Shown: piece after piece, positions 17,413 to 26,224 of the stretch
How positions within the stretch are numbered: position 1 is the first letter of the stretch
Layout: each line of letters starts with the position of its first letter
Assembly (NCBI GenBank): GCA_965227065.1
Contig: CBDDFN010000002.1
Span: forward strand, 1 to 64,000
From: CBDDFN01 sp965227065
GTDB taxonomy: Bacteria; Pseudomonadota; Alphaproteobacteria; SPJN01
Direction of reading: 5' to 3'
Length of the DNA: 64,000 nucleotides
Position numbers and translations under genes: made by a program
The notes under the pieces: generated by a model
The model's input: only the letters and a program-made list of their open reading frames with translations
Database searches by the model: none
Told to the model about the DNA's origin: nothing

Positions 17413-17724
17413 ATGTTTGCGGTGATCAAAACCGGCGGCAAGCAATATCGCGTTGCCAAAGACGACAAACTTCGGGTTGAAAAACTCGACGCTGAAGCGG
17501 GCGAAACCGTGACATTTGACTCTGTTTTGATGGTCGGCTCGGAAGGCGACGTCAAAGTCGGCAGCCCCCTCGTGGAAGGCGCCACCGTTACCGCGGAGGT
17601 GATGGAACAGATCAAAGACAAGAAAGTCATGATTTTCAAAAAGCGCCGCCGGCACAATTCGCGCCGCAAGCGGGGCCACCGCCAACAGCTTTCGGTGATC
17701 AAGATCACCGACATCAAAGGCTAA
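17413..17724 (+). CDS. rplU: 50S ribosomal protein L21
   Basis: 103 residues starting MFAVIKTGGKQYRV, the invariant L21 opening; a longer frame upstream is only leader. The conserved MIFKKRRRHNSRRKRGHRQQ basic stretch near residue 75-95 binds 23S rRNA domain V, and the end (VIKITDIKG) is typical. Length matches the family. It is followed by rpmA after 16 bases, the standard rplU-rpmA pair. Confidence 0.98.
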   Translation: MFAVIKTGGKQYRVAKDDKLRVEKLDAEAGETVTFDSVLMVGSEGDVKVGSPLVEGATVTAEVMEQIKDKKVMIFKKRRRHNSRRKRGHRQQLSVIKITDIKG

Positions 17725-17740
17725 CCGAGAGGGACACGAG

Positions 17741-18031
17741 ATGGCACACAAGAAAGCAGGCGGCTCATCCCGCAACGGCCGCGACTCAGCGGGCCGGCGC
17801 CTGGGCGTCAAGAAATTCGGCGGTGAGCTTGTCGTTCCCGGCAATATCATCATCCGTCAGCGCGGCACCAAATATCATCCCGGCACCAATGTCGGCATCG
17901 GCAAGGACCACACAATCTTCGCACTCGTCGAAGGCAATGTGCGCTTCGCCAAAGGCAAGCTGCGCCGCCAATATGTGCATGTCGATCCGGCCAATGACGA
18001 ACAATCCGTTCCGGCTGACGCGGCTGAGTAA
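17741..18031 (+). CDS. rpmA: 50S ribosomal protein L27
   Basis: 96 residues starting MAHKKAGGSSRNGRDSAGRR, the mobile N-terminus of L27 that reaches the peptidyl-transferase centre; no N-terminal extension needing cleavage is present. The core GNIIIRQRGTKYHPGTNVGIG and HTIFALVEGNVRF are diagnostic. The C-terminal tail is about ten residues longer than in E. coli, which is common in alphaproteobacteria. A strong terminator follows 41 bases later. Confidence 0.98.
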   Translation: MAHKKAGGSSRNGRDSAGRRLGVKKFGGELVVPGNIIIRQRGTKYHPGTNVGIGKDHTIFALVEGNVRFAKGKLRRQYVHVDPANDEQSVPADAAE

Positions 18032-18071
18032 CGAACCGCCCCGACATCACAAGACGGCATAAGATGAAGGA

Positions 18072-18097
18072 AGGGACGGTTCGCCGTCCCTTTTTTT
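18072..18097 (+). terminator. Rho-independent terminator after rpmA
   Basis: AGGGACGG-TTCG-CCGTCCCT forms an 8-bp perfect stem with a UUCG tetraloop, followed by a run of Ts to 18097. It ends the rplU-rpmA message and lies just before the GNAT gene. Confidence 0.92.
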
Positions 18098-18109
18098 GTG
18101 GAGAAAACC

Positions 18110-18634
18110 ATGAGCATGACGCTCGCAACAGACAGGCTGATCTTACGCCCCTACCGCGCTTATGATGCGTGGGAGCTGACGCGCTATCTGTCTGACGCCC
18201 AGGTCAGCTGGACGCTGGCGCGGGTGCCCCATCCCTATACGCTCAATCACGCCCATGCCTTTCTGGCACAAAATCCCGAGGGCTTTGTCATCACCCATGA
18301 TGGCGCGCTTGTTGGTGCATGCGGCGTGCATCCCCGCGACAAGGACGGGATGAGCTGTTTTGAAATCGGCTACTGGATCGGCAAGCCCTTCTGGGGCCGG
18401 GGTTTTGCCAGCGAAGCCGCCTCCGCCCTGGTCGGATATTGGTTCGGCGCCACCGGTGCGGCGGATATCTATGCCGGGCATTTTGTCGACAATCCCGCCT
18501 CGGGCCGGGTGCTTGAAAAAATCGGCTTTGCGCCGGTCGACTGGGGGCTTTATCACTGCGCGGCGCGGGGTCGGCAAGTGCCCCATCGCTGGTTGCGGCT
18601 CACCGCCACTCAATGGAAGACTGGCCTGTCATGA
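18110..18634 (+). CDS. GNAT-family N-acetyltransferase (RimJ/RimL-like)
   Basis: 174 residues from ATG 18110, with GGAG six bases before it; an in-frame GTG at 18098 lies in the terminator T-run and is unlikely. The protein shows TDRLILRPYRAYDAWELTRY at the start, the strand GCFEIGYWIG-like region (FEIGYWIGKPFWGRGFASEA) with the acetyl-CoA pyrophosphate loop GRGFASEA, and NPASGRVLEKIGF, all typical of RimJ/RimL-type GNAT proteins. The substrate is unknown. It overlaps obgE by ATGA, a common alphaproteobacterial arrangement between rpmA and obgE. Confidence 0.88.
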   Translation: MSMTLATDRLILRPYRAYDAWELTRYLSDAQVSWTLARVPHPYTLNHAHAFLAQNPEGFVITHDGALVGACGVHPRDKDGMSCFEIGYWIGKPFWGRGFASEAASALVGYWFGATGAADIYAGHFVDNPASGRVLEKIGFAPVDWGLYHCAARGRQVPHRWLRLTATQWKTGLS

Positions 18635-19668
18635 AATTTCTCGACCAATGCAAAATCTATATCCGATCGGGCAATGGCGGGGCGGGCTGTGTCAGCTTCC
18701 GGCGCGAGGCCCATGTCGAATTTGGCGGGCCCGATGGCGGCAATGGCGGGCGTGGCGGTCACGTGGTGATCGAGGCTGTCAATGGCCTCAACACGCTGAT
18801 CGATTATCGCTATCAACAGCATTTCAAGGCTGGCACCGGCATGCATGGCATGGGCAAGGACCGCTCGGGCAAATCGGGTGACGATATCGTGTTGCGGGTG
18901 CCTGTCGGCACACAAATCTTTGAAGAGGATCATGAGACGCTGATTGCCGATCTGACCAAGGCGGGCGATCAGCTCACCCTTCTGAAAGGCGGCAATGGCG
19001 GCTTTGGCAACGCCCATTTCAAAAGCCCCACCAATCGCGCTCCGCGCCATGCCAATCCCGGCCAGGAGGGGTTGGAAAAATGGATCTGGATGCGGCTCAA
19101 GCTCATTGCCGATGCCGGACTGGTCGGGCTGCCCAATGCGGGCAAGTCAACCTTTCTGGCCGCCGTGTCGGCCGCCCGTCCCAAAATTGCCGATTATCCC
19201 TTCACAACGCTGGTCCCCAATCTGGGTGTCGTCGGTGTCGATGGGCGTGAATTTGTCATGGCTGATATTCCCGGCCTGATTGAAGGCGCCCATGAAGGCC
19301 ATGGTCTCGGTGACCGTTTTCTGGGTCATGTCGAACGCTGCCGCGTGCTGCTTCATCTGGTCGATTGCACGGTTGATGACCCCGCGGCCGATTATCTGAC
19401 AGTCCGGCGCGAGATTGAGGCCTATGGCGGGGGCCTCGCCCAGAAGCCCGAACTGATTGCCGTGTCAAAGTCCGACACGCTGCCCCAGGAGCTGGTGGAT
19501 GAGCAGGCCGCGCTTTTGTCCGGCGCCATCGGCAAGCCGGTGATGAGCCTGTCGGGCGTCGCCGGGGCGGGTGTCACCGACATGCTGCGCGCCTTGCTGC
19601 GCGTCATTGATGCGGAGAAAAAGGCCGAGGAAGAGGCCGAGCGGGAGCCCCAGTCATGGACGCCCTGA
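18631..19668 (+). CDS. obgE: Obg family GTPase
   Basis: 345 residues from ATG 18631 (MKFLDQCKIYIRSGNGGAGC). The glycine-rich Obg domain covers 1-158. The G domain (about 160-335) has the P-loop LVGLPNAGKSTFL, switch regions with FTTLVPNLGVV and DIPGLIEGAHEGHGLGDRFL, and the guanine motif SKSD. There is no long C-terminal OCT extension, so it is a short form. Obg associates with the 50S subunit and is essential for ribosome maturation and stress control. Its last 13 bases overlap proB. Confidence 0.97.
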   Translation: MKFLDQCKIYIRSGNGGAGCVSFRREAHVEFGGPDGGNGGRGGHVVIEAVNGLNTLIDYRYQQHFKAGTGMHGMGKDRSGKSGDDIVLRVPVGTQIFEEDHETLIADLTKAGDQLTLLKGGNGGFGNAHFKSPTNRAPRHANPGQEGLEKWIWMRLKLIADAGLVGLPNAGKSTFLAAVSAARPKIADYPFTTLVPNLGVVGVDGREFVMADIPGLIEGAHEGHGLGDRFLGHVERCRVLLHLVDCTVDDPAADYLTVRREIEAYGGGLAQKPELIAVSKSDTLPQELVDEQAALLSGAIGKPVMSLSGVAGAGVTDMLRALLRVIDAEKKAEEEAEREPQSWTP

Positions 19669-20804
19669 CCGCATTCAAAACCGCCAGGCGGGTCGTGATC
19701 AAGATCGGCTCGTCGCTGCTGACCGACCTCGACACCGGCACGCTCAAACAAGACTGGTTGTCCGCTCTGATCGATGATGTCGCCGCGCTCGGTGACGCAG
19801 AAATCGTGCTCGTCTCATCGGGCGCGGTGGCGCTTGGCCGGGGAGAGCTTGGCCTGTCGAAATCAGCCCTGCGTCTGGAAGAAAGCCAGGCAGCGGCGGC
19901 CACCGGTCAGGTGCGCCTCACCCACGCCTATCAAGAGGCGTTGAGCCGTCATGGTAAAAAGGCCGCCCAGGTGCTGCTGACCATCGAGGATACCGAGCAG
20001 CGCCGCCGCTATCTCAATGCGCGCTCAACTTTGCTGGCCTTGCTCAAGCTCGGCGCTGTGCCGATCGTCAATGAGAATGACACGGTGGCGACGCAAGAAT
20101 TGCGCTATGGCGACAATGACCGGCTGGCCGCCCGCGTGGCGGCCATGGTTGGCGCGGACCTGTTGATCATCCTGTCCGATGTGGACGGGCTTTATGACAA
20201 GAACCCGCGTGAGCATGACGATGCCACACTCCTCCCCCTTATCGAGCAGATCACACCCGCCATTCATGCCATGGCGGGCGGCACGGGCAGCTTTGTCGGC
20301 TCGGGCGGGATGAAAACCAAGATTGATGCGGCCGAAATTGCCACCGCAGCGGGCGCCCATGTGGTGATCGCGCGCGGCACCATCGCCCATCCGCTGCAAG
20401 CGCTGCTGGATGGGGGCCCCGCGAGCCTGTTTTTAAGCCACCAAAGCCCCGGCTCGGCACGCAAGACCTGGATTGTCGGAACGCTGAAATCGTCTGGCAC
20501 AATCACCATCGATGCGGGGGCTGCCCGCGCGCTGTTGGGCGGAAAAAGCCTGTTGCCCGCAGGCGTGACACAGGTTGAAGGCGATTTTCACAAAGGCGAT
20601 GCGGTTGATGTCATTGACGTCCACGGCACGGTGTTGGCGCGCGGGTTAACGGGCTATGACGCCACCGAGGCTGAGGCCATCGCAGGCGCGCAAAGCGCTG
20701 ATATTGAAAAGATTTTAGGCTTTCCGGGGCGCGCCAGCCTGATCCATCGTGACGATCTGGTGCTGACAAATGCGCCCCAATCGCCTAAGTCCAAGGAAAG
20801 TTAA
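19656..20804 (+). CDS. proB: Glutamate 5-kinase
   Basis: 382 residues. The amino-acid kinase domain (1-260) starts RRVVIKIGSSLLTD and includes VSSGAVALGRGEL, NENDTVATQELRYGDNDRLAARVA and GTGSFVGSGGMKTKIDAA. A C-terminal PUA domain (about 280-370) follows. It phosphorylates glutamate in the first step of proline synthesis; the product is channelled to ProA, encoded 10 bases downstream. Length agrees with proteobacterial ProB. Confidence 0.97.
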   Translation: MDALTAFKTARRVVIKIGSSLLTDLDTGTLKQDWLSALIDDVAALGDAEIVLVSSGAVALGRGELGLSKSALRLEESQAAAATGQVRLTHAYQEALSRHGKKAAQVLLTIEDTEQRRRYLNARSTLLALLKLGAVPIVNENDTVATQELRYGDNDRLAARVAAMVGADLLIILSDVDGLYDKNPREHDDATLLPLIEQITPAIHAMAGGTGSFVGSGGMKTKIDAAEIATAAGAHVVIARGTIAHPLQALLDGGPASLFLSHQSPGSARKTWIVGTLKSSGTITIDAGAARALLGGKSLLPAGVTQVEGDFHKGDAVDVIDVHGTVLARGLTGYDATEAEAIAGAQSADIEKILGFPGRASLIHRDDLVLTNAPQSPKSKES

Positions 20805-20814
20805 GGACACGATC

Positions 20815-22107
20815 ATGACCGCCACCGCAGTAACAGAGCTGGACGAAAGCCATATTGTCGAGGCCATGGCGCAACTGGGCGCCGATGCCAAGGCGGCATC
20901 CGCCGTGCTGGCCCACGCCCCGACCGCCCAGAAGGACAAGGCCCTTTCGGAAGCCGCAACCGCGATCACCGACCGGATGGACGCCATTCTGGCGGCCAAT
21001 GAGGCCGATATGGACGCCGCCGAAAAGCGCGGTCTGTCATCAGCCATGCTCGACCGGCTCAAACTGACTGATGAGCGGGTGGAGGCGATTGCCGAGGGTG
21101 TGCGCGCAATCGTCAGCCTGCCCGATCCGATCGGCGCGGTGATGACCGAATGGACCCGGCCCAACGGGCTGGCCTTCCAGCGCGTGCGCGTGCCTTTGGG
21201 CGTGATCGGCATCATTTATGAAAGCCGCCCCAACGTAACAGCCGATGCCGGGGCGCTGTGCCTCAAATCCGGCAATGCGGTCATTCTGCGCGGCGGCTCG
21301 GAAAGCTTTTTGTCCAGCCGGGCGATCCATGATGCGCTGACCGACGGGCTTAAAGCCGCTGATCTGCCTGGGGCAGCCATTCAGCTTGTCCCCACGCGTG
21401 ACCGTGCGGCGGTTGGCGAAATGCTCAAAGGGCTGAACGGGGCGATTGATGTGATCGTGCCGCGCGGCGGCAAAAATCTGATCGCGCGTGTCCAGGCCGA
21501 TGCGCGGGTGCCGGTCTTCGCCCATCTTGAAGGGCTGTGCCATGTTTATATCGATCATCATGCCGACCGCGACATGGCGGTAGCGATTGCGATCAATTCC
21601 AAAATGCGCCGGACGGGCATTTGCGGGGCCGCCGAGACCATCCTGATCGATCAGGCCGCTGATCTTGAAACCAAGAAAGAGGTCATTGAAGGGCTGCTCA
21701 ATGCCGGCTGTGCAGTGCGGGGCGATGAGGCCATCCAGACGCTTGATCCGCGCATCACCGCTGCGGCCGATGAAGACTGGACGACCGAATATCTTGAGCC
21801 CATCGTGGCGGCCCGCGAAGTGGCCGGCGTCGATGGCGCGATTGCCCATATCAATGCGTTTGGATCGAACCACACCGATTCCATCGTGACCCAGAGTGAT
21901 GAGGCGGCCAAGCGCTTCCTCGACCGGGTGGATTCAGCGATTGTGTTGCACAATGCCTCGACCCAGTTTGCCGATGGTGGAGAGTTTGGTTTTGGTGCGG
22001 AAATCGGAATTTCCACGGGCAAGACCCATGCGCGCGGCCCTGTCGGGCTCGAACAGCTTACGAGCTTTAAATATGTTGTCCGAGGCCAGGGCCAGACCCG
22101 GCCTTGA
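20815..22107 (+). CDS. proA: Gamma-glutamyl phosphate reductase
   Basis: 430 residues from ATG 20815. It is an aldehyde-dehydrogenase-fold enzyme with the ProA signatures VPLGVIGIIYESRPNVT, GNAVILRGGSES, VIVPRGGKNLI, the catalytic-cysteine region RRTGICGAAETILID and the C-terminal GEFGFGAEIGISTGKTHARGP. It reduces glutamyl-5-phosphate with NADPH to the semialdehyde. It follows proB and leads into nadD. Confidence 0.97.
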   Translation: MTATAVTELDESHIVEAMAQLGADAKAASAVLAHAPTAQKDKALSEAATAITDRMDAILAANEADMDAAEKRGLSSAMLDRLKLTDERVEAIAEGVRAIVSLPDPIGAVMTEWTRPNGLAFQRVRVPLGVIGIIYESRPNVTADAGALCLKSGNAVILRGGSESFLSSRAIHDALTDGLKAADLPGAAIQLVPTRDRAAVGEMLKGLNGAIDVIVPRGGKNLIARVQADARVPVFAHLEGLCHVYIDHHADRDMAVAIAINSKMRRTGICGAAETILIDQAADLETKKEVIEGLLNAGCAVRGDEAIQTLDPRITAAADEDWTTEYLEPIVAAREVAGVDGAIAHINAFGSNHTDSIVTQSDEAAKRFLDRVDSAIVLHNASTQFADGGEFGFGAEIGISTGKTHARGPVGLEQLTSFKYVVRGQGQTRP

Positions 22108-22144
22108 TCGGCCCCGCGAGGGGTTGATCAAGGCACGCAGCCGG

Positions 22145-22732
22145 ATGGGTGGCGTGCGCGGCCCGCGTATCGGATTGCTCGGCGGCTCGTTCAACCCGCC
22201 CCATCAGGGCCATCGCCATATCTCGTTGATGGCGTTGCGTGTGTTGCGGCTGGATGCGGTCTGGTGGCTGGTCACACCGCAAAACCCGCTCAAATCCGCC
22301 GCCGACAATGCACCCTTTGAAAAACGGCTGGCGCAGGCGCGCAGTGTCGCCCATCACCCCAAGATCATCGTCACTGATATTGAGGCGCGGCTTGGTACGC
22401 GCTTCACCGTCGATACGCTTAAACGGATGAAGAAACGCCATCCCGCCCACCGCTTTGTCTGGTTGATGGGGGCGGACAATCTGGCGGGCTTCAACCGCTG
22501 GCGGGCGTGGAAAACCATTGCCCGCACCATGCCGATTGCGGTGATGGACCGGCCCGGCGAGGCGCGCGAGGCGCTGACCTCACTGGCCGCCCAGCGCTTT
22601 GCCTATTTCCGGGTTGATGACAGTGACGCGCCTTTGCTCGCCGACCTCAAGCCGCCCCATTGGGCCTTTGTGACCGGCAAGCTCAATCCCGCCTCCTCGA
22701 CCGAGATCCGCGCACGCGGCAACTGGCCGTGA
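22145..22732 (+). CDS. nadD: Nicotinate-nucleotide adenylyltransferase
   Basis: 195 residues from ATG 22145; an earlier ATG at 22073, overlapping proA, would add 24 poorly conserved residues, and neither has a strong ribosome site. The nucleotidyltransferase signature GLLGGSFNPPHQGHRHIS contains the HxGH motif, and the C-terminal NPASSTEIRARG supplies the second ATP motif. WLVTPQNPLK and WLMGADNLAGFNRW are typical of alphaproteobacterial NadD. It converts NaMN to NaAD in NAD synthesis. In many relatives rsfS follows directly; here egtBD is interposed. Confidence 0.94.
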   Translation: MGGVRGPRIGLLGGSFNPPHQGHRHISLMALRVLRLDAVWWLVTPQNPLKSAADNAPFEKRLAQARSVAHHPKIIVTDIEARLGTRFTVDTLKRMKKRHPAHRFVWLMGADNLAGFNRWRAWKTIARTMPIAVMDRPGEAREALTSLAAQRFAYFRVDDSDAPLLADLKPPHWAFVTGKLNPASSTEIRARGNWP

Positions 22733-22859
22733 GGTAAAGGTTGGGATAGGCGGATCACAAAAGGGTCATTCCGGCCTGCCATGGTTTGACATTCCCCGCC
22801 CCACGTGCACGAAATGTTCTCAGATGAGAAAAGGGGCGGCAACCCGAAAAGGGGGCACC

Positions 22860-24146
22860 ATGGCGAGCGAACACCCGGCCCACACCAGCCAGGCCGGGAC
22901 CCATCATATTTTGGCCGACCGTTACCGGGCGGTCCGGCAGATGAGCGAAAGCCTTGCCGCGCCGCTCAGCGTGGAAGATATGGGCCTGCAAAGCATGGCG
23001 GACGCAAGCCCGCCGAAATGGCATCTCGCCCATGTCACCTGGTTCTTTGAAACCTTTGTGCTCAAGCCGCATCTCAATGGGTATGACCCGCTCGACCCCG
23101 CTTATGAGGCGCTGTTCAATTCCTACTACAATGCAGTCGGCCCGCAATTCACCCGCGCCCATCGCGGCTTGCTCAGCCGACCCTCTCTTGGTGATGTGAT
23201 GGCCTATCGCGCCCATGTCGATGCGGCGATGGAGACGCTGTTCAAACAGGATTTGGATGACGCCCTTGCGGGGCTGATTACGCTGGGCCTCAATCACGAA
23301 CAACAGCATCAGGAATTGCTGGTCACCGACATCAAACATGCGCTGTCGCACAATCCTTGCGCGCCCGCGCCTTATGATTTGCCAAGCCAGCCTCATAATG
23401 CCGACCTGCCGCCTCTCCGCTTTGAGCGGTTCGACGGCGGCCTAGTCGAGATCGGAACCGATGGGCCGGGGTTTCATTTCGACAATGAAGGCCCCGCCCA
23501 TACCGTGTTTCTTCAGCCCTTCGGCCTTGCCCAGCGGCCCGTGACCAATGGCGAGTGGACCCGGTTTATCGAGGCGGGCGGCTATGAAAGCCCTGAACCC
23601 TGGCTGGCCGATGGCTGGGCGCTTGTACAGGCCGAGGGATGGCGCGCACCCCTTTACTGGACCAGGCAGGATGGCGAATGGCAGCGCTACACGCTGGGCG
23701 GGCTCAAGCCCATCGAACGCCACGCGCCGGTGTCGCACATTTCCTATTATGAGGCCGACGCCTATGCGCGCTGGGCGGGCCACCGCCTACCGACCGAGGC
23801 GGAGTGGGAACATGCCGCCCGGGCCTCAAACACCGATCCCGCAAGCGGCCCGCAGCTCACGATTGAGCGGCTCGACCCGCCACCCTTGCGCCAGACACAG
23901 GGTTTTTCAGCCTTGTTTGGCGGGGTGTGGGAATGGACGCAATCGGCTTACGCGGCCTATCCCGGCTTTGCCCCGGCAAGCGGCGCGGTCGGGGAATATA
24001 ATGGCAAGTTCATGTCGGGCCAGATGGTGCTGAAAGGCGGATCGGCCGCAACCCCGCCGGGCCATATTCGCGCCACCTACCGCAATTTCTTTTACCCGCC
24101 TATGCGCTGGCAATTTTCAGGATTAAGGCTCGCCACCGATGGATAA
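22860..24146 (+). CDS. egtB: Ergothioneine biosynthesis sulfoxide synthase EgtB
   Basis: 428 residues from ATG 22860, preceded by AGGGGG. An N-terminal DinB-like domain holds the first histidine (WHLAHVTWFFETF) and the iron-binding HEQQHQE near residue 150. The C-terminal formylglycine-generating/sulfatase-modifying domain includes PVTNGEWTRFIEAGGY, RLPTEAEWEHAAR, FGGVWEWTQSAY and the terminal RWQFSGLRLA. EgtB is the non-heme iron enzyme that joins hercynine to cysteine or gamma-glutamylcysteine with oxygen. The stop overlaps egtD by 8 bases, so the two enzymes form a minimal ergothioneine operon. EgtE is not nearby. Confidence 0.93.
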   Translation: MASEHPAHTSQAGTHHILADRYRAVRQMSESLAAPLSVEDMGLQSMADASPPKWHLAHVTWFFETFVLKPHLNGYDPLDPAYEALFNSYYNAVGPQFTRAHRGLLSRPSLGDVMAYRAHVDAAMETLFKQDLDDALAGLITLGLNHEQQHQELLVTDIKHALSHNPCAPAPYDLPSQPHNADLPPLRFERFDGGLVEIGTDGPGFHFDNEGPAHTVFLQPFGLAQRPVTNGEWTRFIEAGGYESPEPWLADGWALVQAEGWRAPLYWTRQDGEWQRYTLGGLKPIERHAPVSHISYYEADAYARWAGHRLPTEAEWEHAARASNTDPASGPQLTIERLDPPPLRQTQGFSALFGGVWEWTQSAYAAYPGFAPASGAVGEYNGKFMSGQMVLKGGSAATPPGHIRATYRNFFYPPMRWQFSGLRLATDG

Positions 24147-25119
24147 ATCTCTCAATGAGCCGAAAGGCCGGAAGCATCTGATCGACCTTGCGCCAAAACC
24201 GGCCGACTTCGCCGCCGAGGTCCGTGCCGGACTTGGGGCCACACCCAAACAGATTGCCCCCAAATTCTTCTATGACGCCAAAGGCTCAGACCTGTTTGAT
24301 CAGATTTGCGACCTGCCCGAATATTATCCCACCCGGACCGAGCTTTCCTTGCTCAGCTCGGTCGCGCCGCAAATCCGTGCGCTGGCCGGACCGTCCGCCA
24401 CCGTCATTGAGTTCGGCGCAGGCGGGGCGCGCAAGGCAAAGCTGTTGCTGGAGGCACTCGATACGCCGCGCCGCTATGCGGCCATTGAAATTTCGCGGGC
24501 CGCCATCGAAGCCACGGTGGATGAGCTTCACGCTGCCCTGCCTGATCTCGACCTGATGGGCCTGTGCGCCGATTTTATGGAGCCGTTCTCGTTTGATCAA
24601 AGCTGGCTGGGAACAGAGCGGCGGCTGTGTTTCTTCCCCGGTTCCACCCTGGGGAATTTCGACCGCGCCGACGCCATCGCCTTTTTGAAAAATGCCCGCG
24701 CCATTGCAGGGCCTGACGGGGCCTTGCTGCTCGGCGTTGATTTGATCAAGGATCAGGCAGTTCTGAACGCGGCCTATAACGATCAGGCTGGTGTGACAGC
24801 CGCCTTTAACCTGAACCTTCTGGACCGGATGAAACGCGAATTGGGCGCGGGTCTTGAGACCGGTCATTTCGCCCATCATGCCTTTTTCAATGAAGATGAT
24901 GCGCGCATTGAAATGCATCTGCGCGCCACGCAGGCAACCGAAATCCGGCTTGGGGCGGAGCGCTTCGCCTTTGCAGACGGTGAAACCATCCACACCGAAA
25001 GCTCGCACAAATATACCAAGGCCGGGATTGCCGAACTGGCCGCAGAGGCGGGCTGGGCGCTGCATCAAAGCTGGACGGACGACAAAGGCTGGTTCGCACT
25101 CAACTGGTTAACGCCGTGA
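24139..25119 (+). CDS. egtD: L-histidine N-alpha-methyltransferase EgtD
   Basis: 326 residues. The DUF2260/Methyltransf_33 fold shows APKFFYDAKGSDLFDQICDLPEYYPTRTE in the N-terminal part, the SAM loop EFGAGGARKAKLLLEAL, the FPGSTLGNFDRADAIAFL motif and the C-terminal IHTESSHKYT, which contributes to histidine binding. It trimethylates histidine to hercynine, the substrate of EgtB. It overlaps egtB by 8 bases. Length fits the family (about 320). Confidence 0.94.
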   Translation: MDKSLNEPKGRKHLIDLAPKPADFAAEVRAGLGATPKQIAPKFFYDAKGSDLFDQICDLPEYYPTRTELSLLSSVAPQIRALAGPSATVIEFGAGGARKAKLLLEALDTPRRYAAIEISRAAIEATVDELHAALPDLDLMGLCADFMEPFSFDQSWLGTERRLCFFPGSTLGNFDRADAIAFLKNARAIAGPDGALLLGVDLIKDQAVLNAAYNDQAGVTAAFNLNLLDRMKRELGAGLETGHFAHHAFFNEDDARIEMHLRATQATEIRLGAERFAFADGETIHTESSHKYTKAGIAELAAEAGWALHQSWTDDKGWFALNWLTP

Positions 25120-25314
25120 ATCTTTCATGACAGGGATCAAACCCGTGATTGCGCGACGCAGCCTTGCGGGGTTAGTCTGATCACTGTCGATGCAAACAGT
25201 CCGGTTCGGGCGCCCCTTCGGGTGTGGCATCGGCGCGATCCCGACCCGGCATTTTGAAGGAGGACCCGAGCGCTGCAACCGGGCAAGCGGTCAGAGGATG
25301 CCGTCGCAGAGCTG

Positions 25315-25656
25315 TTGAAGCTCATACAATCCTCACTCGACGATGATAAGGCCGAAGAGATCGTCACCATCGATCTTGGGGGCAAAACCAGCCTTGCCGA
25401 TCATCTCATCATTGCGTCTGGCCGGTCGACCCGCCAAGTCGCGGCTCTCACCCAGAAACTGTCTGAACGGATCAAACAGGCCGGCTTTGCGCCGCCGCGT
25501 GTTGAAGGTCTGTCGCAGGCCGATTGGGTGGTGGTCGATGCGGGCGATGTGATTGTGCATCTGTTCCGGCCAGAAGTGCGCGAATTCTACAATCTGGAAA
25601 AATTGTGGATGGTGACCGCTGCCGAGGCAGACGGGTCGCACGCCGCCGCGCACTAA
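25315..25656 (+). CDS. rsfS: Ribosome silencing factor RsfS
   Basis: 113 residues if begun at the TTG at 25315. The DUF143 core is clear: SLDDDKAEEIVTIDLGGKTS, ADHLIIASGRSTRQVAAL, ADWVVVDAGDVIVHLFRPEVREFYNLEKLW. RsfS binds L14 and blocks subunit joining in starvation. The start is uncertain: conserved-looking codons continue upstream (SEDAVAELLKLI) to a CTG at 25273 placed nine bases after a strong GGAGG at 25258-25262, with no ATG, GTG or TTG between that site and 25315. The true protein may start at 25273 with a rare CTG. It is followed by rlmH three bases on. Confidence 0.93.
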   Translation: MKLIQSSLDDDKAEEIVTIDLGGKTSLADHLIIASGRSTRQVAALTQKLSERIKQAGFAPPRVEGLSQADWVVVDAGDVIVHLFRPEVREFYNLEKLWMVTAAEADGSHAAAH

Positions 25657-25659
25657 GAC

Positions 25660-26133
25660 GTGAAACTCAAGATCATTGCCGCCGGGCGGCTCAAGGCCGG
25701 TCCCGAACATGCGCTTGTGGGCGATTATCAAAAGCGCCTCAAGCCCGCGCCTGCCGGGCTTGGCCCCCTTACCATCAGCGAAGTTGAAGCCAAACGCGGC
25801 CTTGATGGCCCCGCGCTCAAGGCTGCCGAAGCCCAGCTGTTTCGCGACAGGCTGGGCGATGCGCCCTTTGTGGCGATGGATGAGCGCGGCAAAAATCTGT
25901 CCTCGCCCGATTTTGCCGCCCTGATCGGCGCGCTGCGGGATGAGGGCGTGCGCGATCTGTGCTTTGTGATTGGCGGGGCCGACGGGCTTGATCCGGACTT
26001 TCGCGCCGGGGCACGTCATGTGTTGAGCCTGGGCAAGCTCACCCTGCCCCATATGCTGGCGCGCGCGGTGTTGGCCGAACAGCTTTACCGCGCCGCCACC
26101 ATTCTGGCGGGCCATCCCTACCACCGCGTCTGA
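25660..26133 (+). CDS. rlmH: 23S rRNA pseudouridine-1915 N3-methyltransferase
   Basis: 157 residues from a GTG. It is a small SPOUT-class methyltransferase; the trefoil-knot SAM site is visible in LCFVIGGADGLDP, followed by LSLGKLTLPHMLARAVLAEQLYRA and the invariant C-terminal GHPYHR. It methylates pseudouridine 1915 of helix 69 in assembled ribosomes. The rsfS-rlmH pairing is near universal in alphaproteobacteria. Confidence 0.96.
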   Translation: MKLKIIAAGRLKAGPEHALVGDYQKRLKPAPAGLGPLTISEVEAKRGLDGPALKAAEAQLFRDRLGDAPFVAMDERGKNLSSPDFAALIGALRDEGVRDLCFVIGGADGLDPDFRAGARHVLSLGKLTLPHMLARAVLAEQLYRAATILAGHPYHRV

Positions 26134-26224
26134 GCCGCAGGCCGCGCGGACGCGCCACATTGGACATTTGCAGGGCGAGACATTACGTTCCAGCCCAAAG
26201 AAAACAGCAATTGTGTGAGTGACC

